From JAATFY01 sp049276515 (GTDB lineage: Bacteria > Pseudomonadota > Alphaproteobacteria > UBA9219): a DNA stretch of 34,821 nt. Within the stretch, counting starts at the first letter, position 1. Every line of letters starts with the position of its first letter. Below the pieces are notes generated by a model. It had not been told where the DNA came from, did no database searches, and saw only the letters and a list, made by a program, of their open reading frames with translations. Shown here piece after piece: positions 1 through 9,200 of this stretch. The position numbers and the translations under genes are program-made. The DNA lies in NCBI GenBank assembly GCA_049276515.1, contig JBASWO010000087.1:1-34821 (forward strand), in the 5' to 3' direction.

Positions 1-40
1 ATGGTAGGGGTCACAGGTTCAATCCCTGTAGTGTCCACCA
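1..40 (+). tRNA. tRNA gene, 3' end only (5' part outside window)
   Basis: The T-arm can be read directly: stem ACAGG, loop TTCAATC, stem CCTGT. It is followed by seven acceptor bases (AGTGTCC), a discriminator A and an encoded CCA at 38-40. The anticodon lies upstream of base 1, so the isotype cannot be called. The complete gene is expected just before the window, because the second copy at 13879 has no matching 5' acceptor sequence upstream. Confidence 0.75.
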
Positions 41-42
41 TT
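1..42 (+). repeat. attachment site copy, left (attL-like)
   Basis: Identical over 42 bp to 13879-13920; the two sequences diverge from base 43. The repeat may extend upstream of the window. It overlaps the tRNA 3' end, so integration at this site leaves the tRNA intact. Confidence 0.85.
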
Positions 43-85
43 ACATTCAACAGCTTAGAGATTTATAAACACACATCAAAACTGG

Positions 86-110
86 TTTGTGTCAGTCATC
101 GTGTCAGTTA
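86..110 (+). repeat. candidate integrase arm-type sites, left
   Basis: Contains two direct copies of GTGTCAGT about 12 bp apart, 45-70 bp inside the left att copy. A closely similar arrangement lies at 13769-13791, inside the right end and in the same orientation. This is consistent with arm-type integrase or excisionase binding sites, but that is inferred from position and repetition only. Confidence 0.35.
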
Positions 111-136
111 AAAAGTTAATTCATGGCTTTGTAAAA

Positions 137-2203
137 TTAATTTTGTCCACAAAGATTCAATACGACGGGTTTAAGAGCACTCACAGCTACAAGGCATCCG
201 TTGGGTGAAACAGCTCCTCCTGACGCCATACCTGACCAAATTTTATTTGTATGGCCATTATTGTCCGTCAGATAGACGCCACCCTCAACTTTATGCCGGC
301 CATCGTTTCTTAGACTAAGAAAGCGCAATATACCTTTACGGGTGGGTGCATATGCAGCTTCTTGTCCATCAAGTTCGGAAGGAGCACACACTTGGTCAAC
401 ATTACTTGTTTTTGCATCTAACCACCAAGCTGACAAACAATTCCCCACATCATTTTGTACCTGCTTGATGAAAGGTACTGTCAGGAAGTACGCATTTCGA
501 AACGCATAATACCGAACACTGTTTATGTCTAATCCCTGCGCCGCAATTGGTAACTGAATTGGAGTTCCGGCTGCATTATAATGTACAGCTGTCATTTTAG
601 GGCCAAGCGCCTTTTTATCTCCATTCGTAGGTTGAAAGGCAATAACCCCATCACCCTGCCTAAGAAATTCCCAAGCAAAGCTTGGATATAGGGCCGCATA
701 TTCTTTTGAGGTAGTCCATGTACAATCAAAAGGATTGAACTTTTCTGCAGCCTTATACATCTCTGGGTTATGGCCGCTAATTCCCCTTGGGATATGTTGT
801 CCCCATGAAAGACCTGCTGCAAGATTACCCGTTGTGAATGTTTTATTACCTGTCGTCGTTTGGTTCATCATCGTAAAACTATAATTCGTCCCAGAACCAT
901 TTCGGGAAGTTGTATAGGTAAAGTTATTATCTGAAGCACACCATAGTCCTGCATACGGCACGGCGTAAGTTGCCTTTTGTGTTTTTACATTCCAAAAATA
1001 TAAGTCCGCATTTTTGCCAACTTGGCGTCGTTCTTTACTTGGCAATTCAATCACTAAGTTTTCATCATTTAGCCACGCCATATCCGTCCATGAAGTTCCT
1101 TCTGGTAGCTCATAAGTGGCAACAGAAATCGATGTTAGATCAGGCTGCGCCGGTTTTGCCGCATTTTTATATTTTGCACGCGATTGCTGGCGAACTTCTT
1201 CGGCCAATGCAGGCCACTCAGTTTGCGGTTTCAAAGCAACGTCTTTTGTAGAGTCGAATGAGAAATCATCACAAATCCAGTCTATGGGTGCGTTATATTT
1301 GAACAAATCACCGCGCTCCACAGTTCTTTGGCCCGCAGCCGCAAATGCATCAATTTTTAATTTTATATATTGCATGGTTGCGATCGCATTGAGCCCTAAC
1401 GCCTCACTTCCTGGATTGGGCCTCACACATCGCTTGGCGTCATAACGCCCCCGCATAATTCCTATAGTATACCACTCGAAAGCCTCATCCATATTTTTGG
1501 CTAGAAGCCGCTGAGACAATTCCAGTAAATATAATGGGATTAATTCTGATTGATGTTGAATAATCCACGTAGCAATTTTCTCATTTTCTTTTGAAGAAGA
1601 TTCCTTGATGGCTTTCAATAAAGCTAGTTGTTCTTTGGCATCATTAGAAACTTTATCGGGAAGTGGGGGTGCGGACTTCTCGGGCATTCCCGTTGGTGTT
1701 TCAATATTCTTATCAGCAGCTTGCCGCACAAATGTATTTAACAAGCTTTCAGCTTTCTCGGCTGTAAATTTTATGTCACTGGCATCACTGACCAAAAAAC
1801 TAAAAAGCTTATTATTATCTTTCAAAAAAATCCTGTAACTGTGTCGACCAGTATCAACGCTATGAAAAAGAACCCCCGGCATTCCTTGATAATTTATATC
1901 CTTTATTTTTTCAGTTTTAATAGCGCCCTGATTTTTGATTGATAAATTGTAATTTTCGAGTGTCTTGGCATAATTATAGTCTTTTGTTTCTAATTGCTCT
2001 GAAATCATTACTCTTCCTAGACCATCTGAACCGCCATTATATTGTAAGTAGTATCCACCATTGGATGGACCACTAAACAGTAACTTAAACCCTTGAGGAA
2101 TTGTCGCGGTAGTTGGGAAAAGAACATTATCAGATGCATAAGCATCTACAATTGATATCACTGACAGAAAAAGAACAAGGAAACTGCGCAAGATATATTT
2201 CAT
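137..2203 (-). CDS. exported protein of unknown function, 688 aa
   Basis: I do not recognise the family. The N-terminus is a clear signal peptide: basic start, hydrophobic core at residues 7-20, likely cleavage after AYA near residue 23. Residues ~30-160 look like a compact alpha/beta domain. A proline-rich linker follows (about 168-185, with SAPPLPDK), then a helical, charged segment to about 300. The rest (about 350-688) is rich in beta-strand, Trp, Gly and Asn, with short repeated blade-like patterns such as LYFWNVKTQK and AVSPNGCLVAVS, suggestive of a beta-propeller. Several cysteines in the C-terminal half fit disulfides in the periplasm. It is the last gene before the left att site and is probably element cargo. 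There is no lipobox at the cleavage site. Confidence 0.7.
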   Translation of the reverse strand: MKYILRSFLVLFLSVISIVDAYASDNVLFPTTATIPQGFKLLFSGPSNGGYYLQYNGGSDGLGRVMISEQLETKDYNYAKTLENYNLSIKNQGAIKTEKIKDINYQGMPGVLFHSVDTGRHSYRIFLKDNNKLFSFLVSDASDIKFTAEKAESLLNTFVRQAADKNIETPTGMPEKSAPPLPDKVSNDAKEQLALLKAIKESSSKENEKIATWIIQHQSELIPLYLLELSQRLLAKNMDEAFEWYTIGIMRGRYDAKRCVRPNPGSEALGLNAIATMQYIKLKIDAFAAAGQRTVERGDLFKYNAPIDWICDDFSFDSTKDVALKPQTEWPALAEEVRQQSRAKYKNAAKPAQPDLTSISVATYELPEGTSWTDMAWLNDENLVIELPSKERRQVGKNADLYFWNVKTQKATYAVPYAGLWCASDNNFTYTTSRNGSGTNYSFTMMNQTTTGNKTFTTGNLAAGLSWGQHIPRGISGHNPEMYKAAEKFNPFDCTWTTSKEYAALYPSFAWEFLRQGDGVIAFQPTNGDKKALGPKMTAVHYNAAGTPIQLPIAAQGLDINSVRYYAFRNAYFLTVPFIKQVQNDVGNCLSAWWLDAKTSNVDQVCAPSELDGQEAAYAPTRKGILRFLSLRNDGRHKVEGGVYLTDNNGHTNKIWSGMASGGAVSPNGCLVAVSALKPVVLNLCGQN

Positions 2204-2358
2204 GTTTATTCCCTAGAGCTTATCATTGAACAACAACTGTAAATTGGATGCCTATCACATATAAGTATATTTCAGTCTACTAATCGATAATGCAAGTCCA
2301 CGAAACCGATTCATACTTTTTACCTATTGCTGTTAGTTGAAAAGTTAATTTCTAATCT

Positions 2359-3009
2359 TCAAGGAATTATTTCAGAAGTCTTCCCAGAATTTGGGCTGGA
2401 TGAATCCTTTTCTAGATCCCAAATATTTGCACGGATATAAGTCGCAAATTTTGAGCAGTCTCCTTTTTTGAAGGATTCGATGCTGGCTGTGATCATATCT
2501 TGCTGATTGATGTTTTTCCATTCGATAAAGTAGCCATTCTTATAAGCCAAATGACTGATGAACTCACGTTGAGCACGGCCGTTTCCCTCGCGGAAAGGAT
2601 GTAGGGCGTTGAGCTCACCTAAATAGAAAGCAGCGCGTTCTGCGAAAGCTGATTTTGATAGGCCGTTTAAATATTTTTCTTCGGCAAGCTTTGCCGACAT
2701 TTCTGCAGCGGCTGCCTCGATATGAGAATGGTGAGCAAAGAAATTATCGCCCTTGGCTATATCGATATCACGAGCTTGACCTGCCCACTCATATAGGTCT
2801 TTGAACAAATAATAATGGATGGCTTTGAGGTGATCAAAATCAAACTTGCCAGGCAATGGGCTTTTACTGAGTTGAAAGGAGCGGGAGCCAGCAAAATCAG
2901 CTTCAGCTTTTTCAAGCTCTACTTCTGATGTTATGCCAAGGCGATTTTTTAAAATGCCAGTTTTGGCATCAATATAGTGATCAGAGTTTGAATACTTCGA
3001 CATGGGCAT
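2359..3009 (-). CDS. Fic-domain toxin (VbhT-like AMP-transferase)
   Basis: The canonical active-site motif HPFREGNGR is at residues 137-145, with the catalytic His and the ATP-phosphate-binding Gly-Asn-Gly-Arg loop intact. The flap region before it (GDNFFAHHSHI, about 87-97) and the FDFDHLKAIHYYLF helix also match the Fic fold. Class I Fic toxins of this kind transfer AMP to protein hydroxyls; the VbhT subgroup modifies DNA gyrase and topoisomerase IV. Length (216 aa) suits a free-standing Fic domain with a short disordered, Ser/Pro-rich tail and no secretion (BID) domain. It overlaps the upstream antitoxin gene by 29 nt, implying coupled expression. Target and activity are inferred from the family. 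Confidence 0.9.
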   Translation of the reverse strand: MPMSKYSNSDHYIDAKTGILKNRLGITSEVELEKAEADFAGSRSFQLSKSPLPGKFDFDHLKAIHYYLFKDLYEWAGQARDIDIAKGDNFFAHHSHIEAAAAEMSAKLAEEKYLNGLSKSAFAERAAFYLGELNALHPFREGNGRAQREFISHLAYKNGYFIEWKNINQQDMITASIESFKKGDCSKFATYIRANIWDLEKDSSSPNSGKTSEIIP

Positions 3010-3175
3010 ATCGCGAGTACAGATTATCGATCACACTGGAGAAAGACATATCGCCGCTAGCAACGCGCTGCAGGTCAGACATGGCTTCTGGCGTCATGGC
3101 CAAACCTTCAAGTGCTTGCTGAGCTATTGCGTGTTCAATAGCGCGCCGATTATCTCTCTGCTCTTTATCTGTCAT
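2981..3175 (-). CDS. VbhA-like antitoxin of the Fic toxin, 64 aa
   Basis: The start at 3175 (MTDKEQRDN) was chosen over an upstream ATG because the resulting 64-aa protein matches the length and layout of VbhA (about 62 aa). It carries the inhibitory-helix core ALEGL followed by MTPEAMSDLQRVASGDMS, resembling the VbhA family. In class I Fic modules a separate antitoxin inserts a helix with motif (S/T)xxxE(G/N) next to the Fic active site and blocks productive ATP binding. Here the Glu-Gly is present, but the first position is Gln (QQALEG) instead of Ser or Thr. It lies directly upstream of and overlaps the toxin gene. Confidence 0.85.
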   Translation of the reverse strand: MTDKEQRDNRRAIEHAIAQQALEGLAMTPEAMSDLQRVASGDMSFSSVIDNLYSRYAHVEVFKL

Positions 3176-3280
3176 AGCTTTTGCCCTTATTAGTACAGTT
3201 TCATTATAGCAGTTTTTGTAGTTTAAAACTAAGGTTTTGTAACGATGCATATTATCAATCCTCTCAAGATTAATTGTGTA

Positions 3281-4462
3281 TTAAATAATCAATTTACTTA
3301 TATTCGCTGTTTTTATTGGTCTTTTTGTATCCATTGATACGTCTCCAGCTTTTTGATTTCGCCTTTCCAATGCATCCTTCGCCTCCATCAAGAATGTTGG
3401 ATTGTGATGTGTATAAACTCGCTCGGTTGTTTTTGAACTTGTATGTCCCAGGTATTTTGAAATAACCCAGAGTGGGACATTTGCCTGCGCCATCCATGTC
3501 GCCGCTGTGTGTCGAAGCGTATGCGGCGTAACATCTTTCAGTCCAGCATCTTTCACAATACGGCGAAAACTCTGATCAATCCGTAAAACAGATTTGCCGT
3601 AATAATTGATGACATAAGCATTGGCGCAATTTTCAGGAGCACGTTTTTTTGCGATCCGTAAAAATGTCATCAGCCTATTGGGAATAGGAACAATAGCTCG
3701 TCGCTTATTCGTAACCTTATCACCAACTTTATTGAGATCGATTAGGCCACGCTCAAGATCAACCTGTGACCACGTAAGCGTGAGTAGGGCTTCTTTTCTT
3801 GCGGCTGTGTAGAGTGCCATAAGAATAAAAAATGAAAGATGCCAGCGTGAAAACGAATGGGTGCGTGCTTCGCCAGTATTGGAATTCATTCTTTGTCGAG
3901 TGCGTGCTGTTTTTAAAAGGCGCACGACTTCTTCTCGCGTCAGCCATCTGTCTTTAGGAGCTGATGGCGGTGGTTTCCAAATCGGCACAGGGGAGGCAAG
4001 CCGTCCTTGCTTAAAGTCATGCCTTATTGCTGCGCCAAGAACGCCCAACTCGCGTGCGACAGTGGCATCAGCCGCGCTCTTACCAGCTTTTTTGGCTGTC
4101 TCGCGCCGATACTGCAAATATTCCCGACATAGGACAGGTCTCACATCAGCAACAGTTCTGTGGCCCCAAAAAGGTATAAGAGCTTTGATATTAAAGGCCG
4201 TAGATGCAGGGCTTGCTGTGTGGACGGCGTGCTCCTCAGCATAAGCGGCCAGAACATCGGCTATGTTGCGTCTTGTTGGGCTGACAATATCGACGGGTTG
4301 GTCTTTTTCGATAATGTGCTGGCTGAGGATTTGCTCAGCTGCTGCGCGATCATCAGTGCCCGTTGATTTCTTGCGGATATGTCCGCCTTGGTACCAAATG
4401 ACGTACCAGCATCGGCGCGTTTCGATCCATTTGAGGTAGGCGCCGCGATTTCTTTTCGGCAT
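3281..4462 (-). CDS. int: tyrosine recombinase / site-specific integrase
   Basis: 393 aa. The catalytic set of the phage-integrase family is complete: Arg222 (TAARKEALL), His314-x-x-Arg317 (HTLRHT), His340 (YLGHTS) and nucleophile Tyr350 (ERVYTHH). The N-terminal ~60 residues (KWIETRRCWY...TGTDDRAAAE) form an arm-binding-like domain, followed by a SAM-like core-binding domain to about 165. It should integrate and excise the element at the tRNA 3' end. The ATG is preceded by a GGAAAGG ribosome site. The start lies inside the upstream HTH gene, in another frame (202-nt overlap), so the two are co-expressed. Confidence 0.93.
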   Translation of the reverse strand: MPKRNRGAYLKWIETRRCWYVIWYQGGHIRKKSTGTDDRAAAEQILSQHIIEKDQPVDIVSPTRRNIADVLAAYAEEHAVHTASPASTAFNIKALIPFWGHRTVADVRPVLCREYLQYRRETAKKAGKSAADATVARELGVLGAAIRHDFKQGRLASPVPIWKPPPSAPKDRWLTREEVVRLLKTARTRQRMNSNTGEARTHSFSRWHLSFFILMALYTAARKEALLTLTWSQVDLERGLIDLNKVGDKVTNKRRAIVPIPNRLMTFLRIAKKRAPENCANAYVINYYGKSVLRIDQSFRRIVKDAGLKDVTPHTLRHTAATWMAQANVPLWVISKYLGHTSSKTTERVYTHHNPTFLMEAKDALERRNQKAGDVSMDTKRPIKTANISKLII

Positions 4463-4674
4463 GGAGTAATCCTTTCCAAAATATAATTTTTGACGCTATC
4501 GGGAGTGATTAAAAAACGGCCTGCGATATTCACGAACGCAATGCGGCCTGCATGGCATTCGCTTAAAACGTGACGCTTGGAACATTTGAGAATGGTTGCG
4601 ACTTGTGATGCCGTGGCTAATCCCGGTAATTGTCGCAATTCAGGAATATCAATTTCTTGATCTATGACATTCAT
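4261..4674 (-). CDS. HTH protein, excisionase-like, 137 aa
   Basis: The start at 4674 overlaps the relaxase stop as ATGA, favouring it over an ATG 36 nt upstream. Residues ~17-60 (ATASQVATILKCSKRHV...GRFLITPDSV) have the shape of a MerR/excisionase-type winged helix: an HTH that reads a helix name motif, then a basic wing and a DSVKNYI closing helix. Such proteins direct excision or act as a small regulator. The C-terminal half (from about residue 70) is low-complexity, Ser/Thr/Ala-rich and overlaps the integrase start by 202 nt, so it may be a dispensable tail. It could alternatively be a MobC-like accessory factor. Confidence 0.7.
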   Translation of the reverse strand: MNVIDQEIDIPELRQLPGLATASQVATILKCSKRHVLSECHAGRIAFVNIAGRFLITPDSVKNYILERITPCRKEIAAPTSNGSKRADAGTSFGTKADISARNQRALMIAQQLSKSSASTLSKKTNPSILSAQQDAT

Positions 4675-5624
4675 ACACCACCTGTTGGTGATGGGTTGCC
4701 TGTGACGCATTCAGGCCAGAGCGCAAAGAATTTGGGCGGGTTTCTCTTACCCCATAGTTCCCAGTCGCGGATAGCACCTGGCGGCCAGCCTTTGGTGCTA
4801 GGATTGATCATTCTTTGCTGGTGGATTAGTTGCGTATAGCGCCCCAGTATTTTTCTTTGGTCTTGTGCTTCTTTGCCGCCGCCAAAGCTTGGAGCTGGCT
4901 GCGATGTTGTAACTGGGGATGAAGTCCGCACTTCCGCCTGCTGAGCAGGTAGAGCTGCATATGCTATCGGAACAGTAGAGATCGTTACGCCACGTTGTTC
5001 GACGATAATCCACTTACCATCGGAGCGCGTTATTTGTGGGCTAAAGCCGTTCTTCTTCAGATAACGGTTCTGCAGATGAAAAAATGCACCCTGCTTCTCT
5101 TTGATGTAGAGACTTAGGGCCGGACTGTTTTTCGGAAACCTGTCTTTGGTTCTCGCCCAATCGCCATTCTCGAACTTCCGAAGTGGCACCATGACATGAA
5201 CATGGAAATTGCGGCTATCACTCCCTGGATCAGGAGCATGAATAGCCCAATCGGCGGCATAGCCTTTCCTCGTAAACTGTTCTCGAATGAAATCCTTGAT
5301 AAACAGGATGTTCTCATCAATGGATAATTCATGAGGTAATGCCCCTATGAACTTATGGGCAAGGATAGCCTTAGCCTTCCGTGTGGTTTTATCCTCACGG
5401 GCTTCTAATCGCTTCCAAAGCTGGCCTCTATCCTTAGCCCAAACAGGAGCATCCTTAGGCACCCAGAGCTCGGCATGAAGAATACCGCCCTTGGGTGTAA
5501 AATCGGCTGTATGGCCATAACCGTCGTCCAGCTTAGTGCCAGAAAGATAAGCGGCATGGGCATGGGCTTTTGGTCCTGTACCATCGCGTCTTAGAAAATG
5601 GTGTTTGAGTAATGCTACCGGCAA
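4671..5624 (-). CDS. MobA/MobL-family relaxase (MOBQ-type)
   Basis: 317 aa from a TTG start at 5624, chosen because a perfect AGGAGG lies at 5634-5639 and the family's N-terminal core begins right after it. The longer reading to 5714 has no good ribosome site. Recognisable MobA/MobL elements are AHAAYLSGTKL with the following DGYGHTADFTPKGG, then ELWVPKDAPVWAKDR, ALPHELS, and the metal-binding HVHVMVPLR (His-x-His) histidines. The family nicks the transfer origin and forms a tyrosyl-DNA link to pilot a strand into a recipient. The protein is short and lacks a helicase or primase extension. It is the first gene of a coupled cassette with the HTH protein and integrase. Confidence 0.85.
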   Translation of the reverse strand: MPVALLKHHFLRRDGTGPKAHAHAAYLSGTKLDDGYGHTADFTPKGGILHAELWVPKDAPVWAKDRGQLWKRLEAREDKTTRKAKAILAHKFIGALPHELSIDENILFIKDFIREQFTRKGYAADWAIHAPDPGSDSRNFHVHVMVPLRKFENGDWARTKDRFPKNSPALSLYIKEKQGAFFHLQNRYLKKNGFSPQITRSDGKWIIVEQRGVTISTVPIAYAALPAQQAEVRTSSPVTTSQPAPSFGGGKEAQDQRKILGRYTQLIHQQRMINPSTKGWPPGAIRDWELWGKRNPPKFFALWPECVTGNPSPTGGV

Positions 5625-5633
5625 TAAAAAAGA

Positions 5634-5639
5634 CCTCCT
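5634..5639 (-). promoter_or_regulatory. ribosome binding site fixing the relaxase TTG start
   Basis: A perfect AGGAGG on the minus strand, 9 nt before TTG at 5624-5622. It is the strongest Shine-Dalgarno sequence near this gene. Confidence 0.7.
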
Positions 5640-6020
5640 GTTGTTAAAACAGTGGTCTTCTGGTGCACGCCCAAAGCCTGTCGCCGCAAACTTACGGTGA
5701 GCCTCGCCGCCCACTTGCTCCCGAACTTAGCGGCTAGCAGCAGACTCTTGACGGGTTCGACAGCACACTACGCTTGGTGATGGCCTCGTTTTTCTCTGCA
5801 GCTTTGTCTCACAATTTTGAGAAGTCTTGCAGGGATCCGGCTTAAACGGCGAGGTCTTCGCAATACCAAAACTCTCATAGTTTGGTTTATGAATTCCTAA
5901 TTATGGCATTCAGTATTTAAAAAAATTATAGCCAATTATTGATCGCCATTGTCTCTGGCTGTCTCAAGCCGTCCAACACCTTCCAGATTTCCCATTACGC
6001 ACAAAATTTATTTTATTTTC

Positions 6021-6099
6021 TGCGCCGGATGGCGCAGCAAAGTGGGGACTACGAAGTGGTCAGTCCACGTGGTATTGCCGGAGGCAATGCTTTCACGTG
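6021..6099. promoter_or_regulatory. array of three stem-loops upstream of the helicase gene
   Basis: Three inverted repeats follow one another. First, TGCGCC-GGAT-GGCGCA at 6021-6036. Second, GGACT (6046-6050) pairs with AGTCC (6062-6066). Third, ATTGCC-GGA-GGCAAT (6074-6088) is nested inside two CACGTG hexamers (6066-6071 and 6094-6099). There is no run of T after any of them, so they are poor terminators. Possible roles are relaxase or regulator binding, or a structured leader RNA. Confidence 0.55.
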
Positions 6100-6258
6100 T
6101 ACTTGTTTGATTGCTTAAAGCTCTTCCATATATGCTTAAAGCATTGAAAAGTAATAAAATATTCAATTTTTTGAACCAGTATAATACTTTTTAATTTCAC
6201 TAATCGTTGGTATACATAGCCGGCATTATTTCTTTAGTTATATTGATATTATTTTTAA

Positions 6259-9200
6259 ATGGCTAAGCACCTAAACATATTAAAAGAATCTGTCCGTCGT
6301 GGCTTGCATAGCGGCATGTTGACTTCTGTGCTGCCTCTTAACACACCCCAATTTGAGGGATTAGAAGGCTATTCTACTTTTTTAAATGAAGCCCCTGAGG
6401 AAGATGCGGGACGTGCTTACGCTGACATGGCGACTGGTACGGGTAAGACTGGGTTCTTTTCAGTTGTTACGCGCCATGCTCATCAAACTGCCAGAGAGCG
6501 GGGTTTAGGAAATAACTTTCGTACTGTTATCGTCGAACCAACACTCCCTTTGTTAACTCAAACTCATGGCATGCTAGTTCAAGCAGCCCCTGAACTCGCT
6601 GGGGCTGTAGGTTTTTATGGTGGTGGACAAAAAGACCTGAGTAAACCCGTCTCAATTATAACATATGATGCATGGCTAGAACTTTTGGAAAGTGGTCAAC
6701 TCAGTAGTGAAAACGTAAGCCTTCACATTAATGACGAAGCCCATTTTAGTTTGTCCCAGCGGCGCCGCAGCTTGCTTGATGAAAGGTTATCTGACGTTTT
6801 GCATTTCGGTGTTACGGCATCATCAGAGTATGATGCCACCAAGACATTGGAGCTTACGCACAAAAAGCGTGTTTATAAACTTGACCTACCAGAGGCAATC
6901 GAGCGCGGATTTCTGACAGATTATGCTCATGTTCAGTATTATGTCATGCGCATTTTGCCTGACATGCTTAAAGAAGAGGGCGCTAGCCTATCTAATGGTG
7001 AATTTACCCTTATTAAACGCCTGGAATGGGCAAAGCTTGTAACGCGCGCGTATGCCACATTGGTCGATGGTATCAGTGGTCAACCATTGTCTGATAAGGT
7101 GGGTATCGCCTTTGCTGCCGATACCCGCCATGCTGACGGTCTAGCTGCCCGCTTAAATAGCGATCAAACCCTTCAACGTAAGGCGAAAGAGTTAGGTTTT
7201 AAAAACGTTGCCGTTTCTATTCATTCCGTGGGTTACAGCGATAAAATTCAAGATGCTCTTTTAGAGCAATTTATGAATGGCGATTTCATGATTGCTGTTG
7301 GTGATAAAAAATTTCAAGTCGGATTTGATTATTCGCGAATAAAATTTGTTGCCAGTTACCCTGGTAATTCTCCAGTAGACACCATTCAGGAAATTGGCCG
7401 CGCTACCCGTCGCTATATTGATCCGCGTACTGGTATGCCGCAAGGCACGGTTATTATGGAGGCAATTCCTTATATCGGCGATGTTGATCCTGAAAAAGAT
7501 GCAAGAGCTCGTAGGGATGCTCTGGCCAAGGTAATTACAGCATATCGGATCCTCAAGCGTACCTTAGTCTTGGCACCGGGCCGTGAGCTGGCCCTTTCAA
7601 ATATTCGCCCAGTTGCAGGTGCTGAAAGAAAATCAATTCTTCTTTCTCCTCAATGCGAAGTTGAAACCTACATTACTGAAGAAGATACGCTGACAATTAG
7701 TCGCCAAATGGATGAGGCTTATGGACAACGTCGGTTTATCATCGATAAAGAGGATTTAACGGAAGAAAAGCTTGTTTCTTGGATTAAAGCAACATTGGAA
7801 AAAACAGGAAAAATCCCTACGTTTAACGACAGGGAAGTCTATGGTTATCAGGCAGATGGCAGTATTGAAATTATCCCAAACGAAACATGGAATGCAATTC
7901 ATCAATCTTTAGAAAGGGGTGCTCGTGGATCGGTAAAAGAAGATGGCACCCTATTTGCTGATGGCCTTTTCGATTTTAAGAAAAAACATGGATTTGCTTC
8001 CGATAAAGAAGATTTATCTGAAGAAAAAATTGTTTCTTGGATTAGGGCAACGCTGGAAAAGACAGGCAGACTTCCTATACAAACTGATATGATCGTTTAT
8101 GGCTATCAAGCCGGTGGTAGCATTGAGATTGTTCAGGGTGAAACATGGAAGGCCATCGATGCTTGCATAGCGAACGGTCGTCGTGGGCTTGTAAAAGAGG
8201 ATAGCTCTTTAATCGCCACGAGTCTATCTGACCTAAAGAAAAAATACGGCTTTGGTAAAAGTTTAACTGAAGAGCAAATTGTTTCTTGGATCAAGGCAAC
8301 ATTAGAAAAAACGGGAAGGATTCCCACTTCGAATGATAAGACTGTTTACGGTTATCAGGCAGATGGCAGCATTGAAGATGTTTCGGGTGAGACTTGGATA
8401 GGAATTCACAAATTTCTACAAAAAGGGTTGCGCGGACTGCCAAAAACAGACGGCTTATTAACCGTTAAAGGCCTTTCCGACTTAAAGAAAAAACATGGCT
8501 TTGCGATTGATAAAGGGGATTTAACCGAGGAGCAGATAGTTTCTTGGATTAAGGCCACGCTGGAAAAAACGGGAAGATTTCCTGTAACTGGCGGTAAGGA
8601 CGTTTATGGCTATCAAGCAGATGGCAGCATTGAAGTTGTTTCGGGTGAGACTTGGTTGGGAATTAATCAATCTCTAAAAAATGGTCACCGTGGATTAACA
8701 AAAAAAGATGGCTCTTTAATTGCTGTGGGTCTGTACGAACTAAAACAAAAGCATGGGTTTACAAGAGAGAAGTCATCGATTCAGTCTACTTCTGGTAATT
8801 CTGAATCATTACCCTCAAATCAGATCGATCCCACTGAAATTGCACGACAAGCGATTGTTGGTTTATTCGCAGACCTTAAAGGTGATTTGGTTGCACAAAT
8901 TACTGAAGCCGTCGTCGCTAAGCTTCAGGGCCAAGTAAGTAGTGTTGGGGGCGAACAATCAATAGCCGTCCCGAAAACGCGCCGCTCAAGGAAGGCTATC
9001 GCATCCGCCGGAATTGCTGACACTACGGCCTCTCCAGTACACTTGTTCCGGTTTGCTACTTTTGACTCACCATTATTTTTAGTCAGAGATGCTGTGGGTG
9101 ACAGCATGTTATCGTGCTTAACGAACGCCGAACGCGCTTTTTCAGCCAATGATTTTGTTGGTATGAAGGGTAATCTCCGAAAATTTGTCGAAATGTGCAT

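Larger units (their letters stand above)
5625..6258. other. non-coding region between relaxase and helicase; possible oriT
   Basis: I see no convincing gene here. Read on the minus strand, 5660-5735 has imperfect repeats of the form (C/T)AAGT-N2-GCGGCGA beside the relaxase start, the usual place for a MOBQ transfer origin. A cluster of stem-loops lies at 6021-6099. The last 140 bases are very AT-rich and probably hold the helicase promoter. There is no recognisable ribosome site before the helicase ATG at 6259. The oriT assignment is inference from position. Confidence 0.35.

Noticed and set aside
106..2350. Near-identical 16-mers (106-121 and 2335-2350, 15 of 16 bases) flanking the exported-protein gene
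   Set aside because: They are short and AT-rich, with no transposase or inverted termini; chance similarity cannot be excluded.
7756..8760. CRISPR-like or non-coding tandem repeat
   Set aside because: The repeat spacing is a multiple of three (249-258 bp), and the sequence is open in one frame with protein-level conservation. It is a coding domain repeat.
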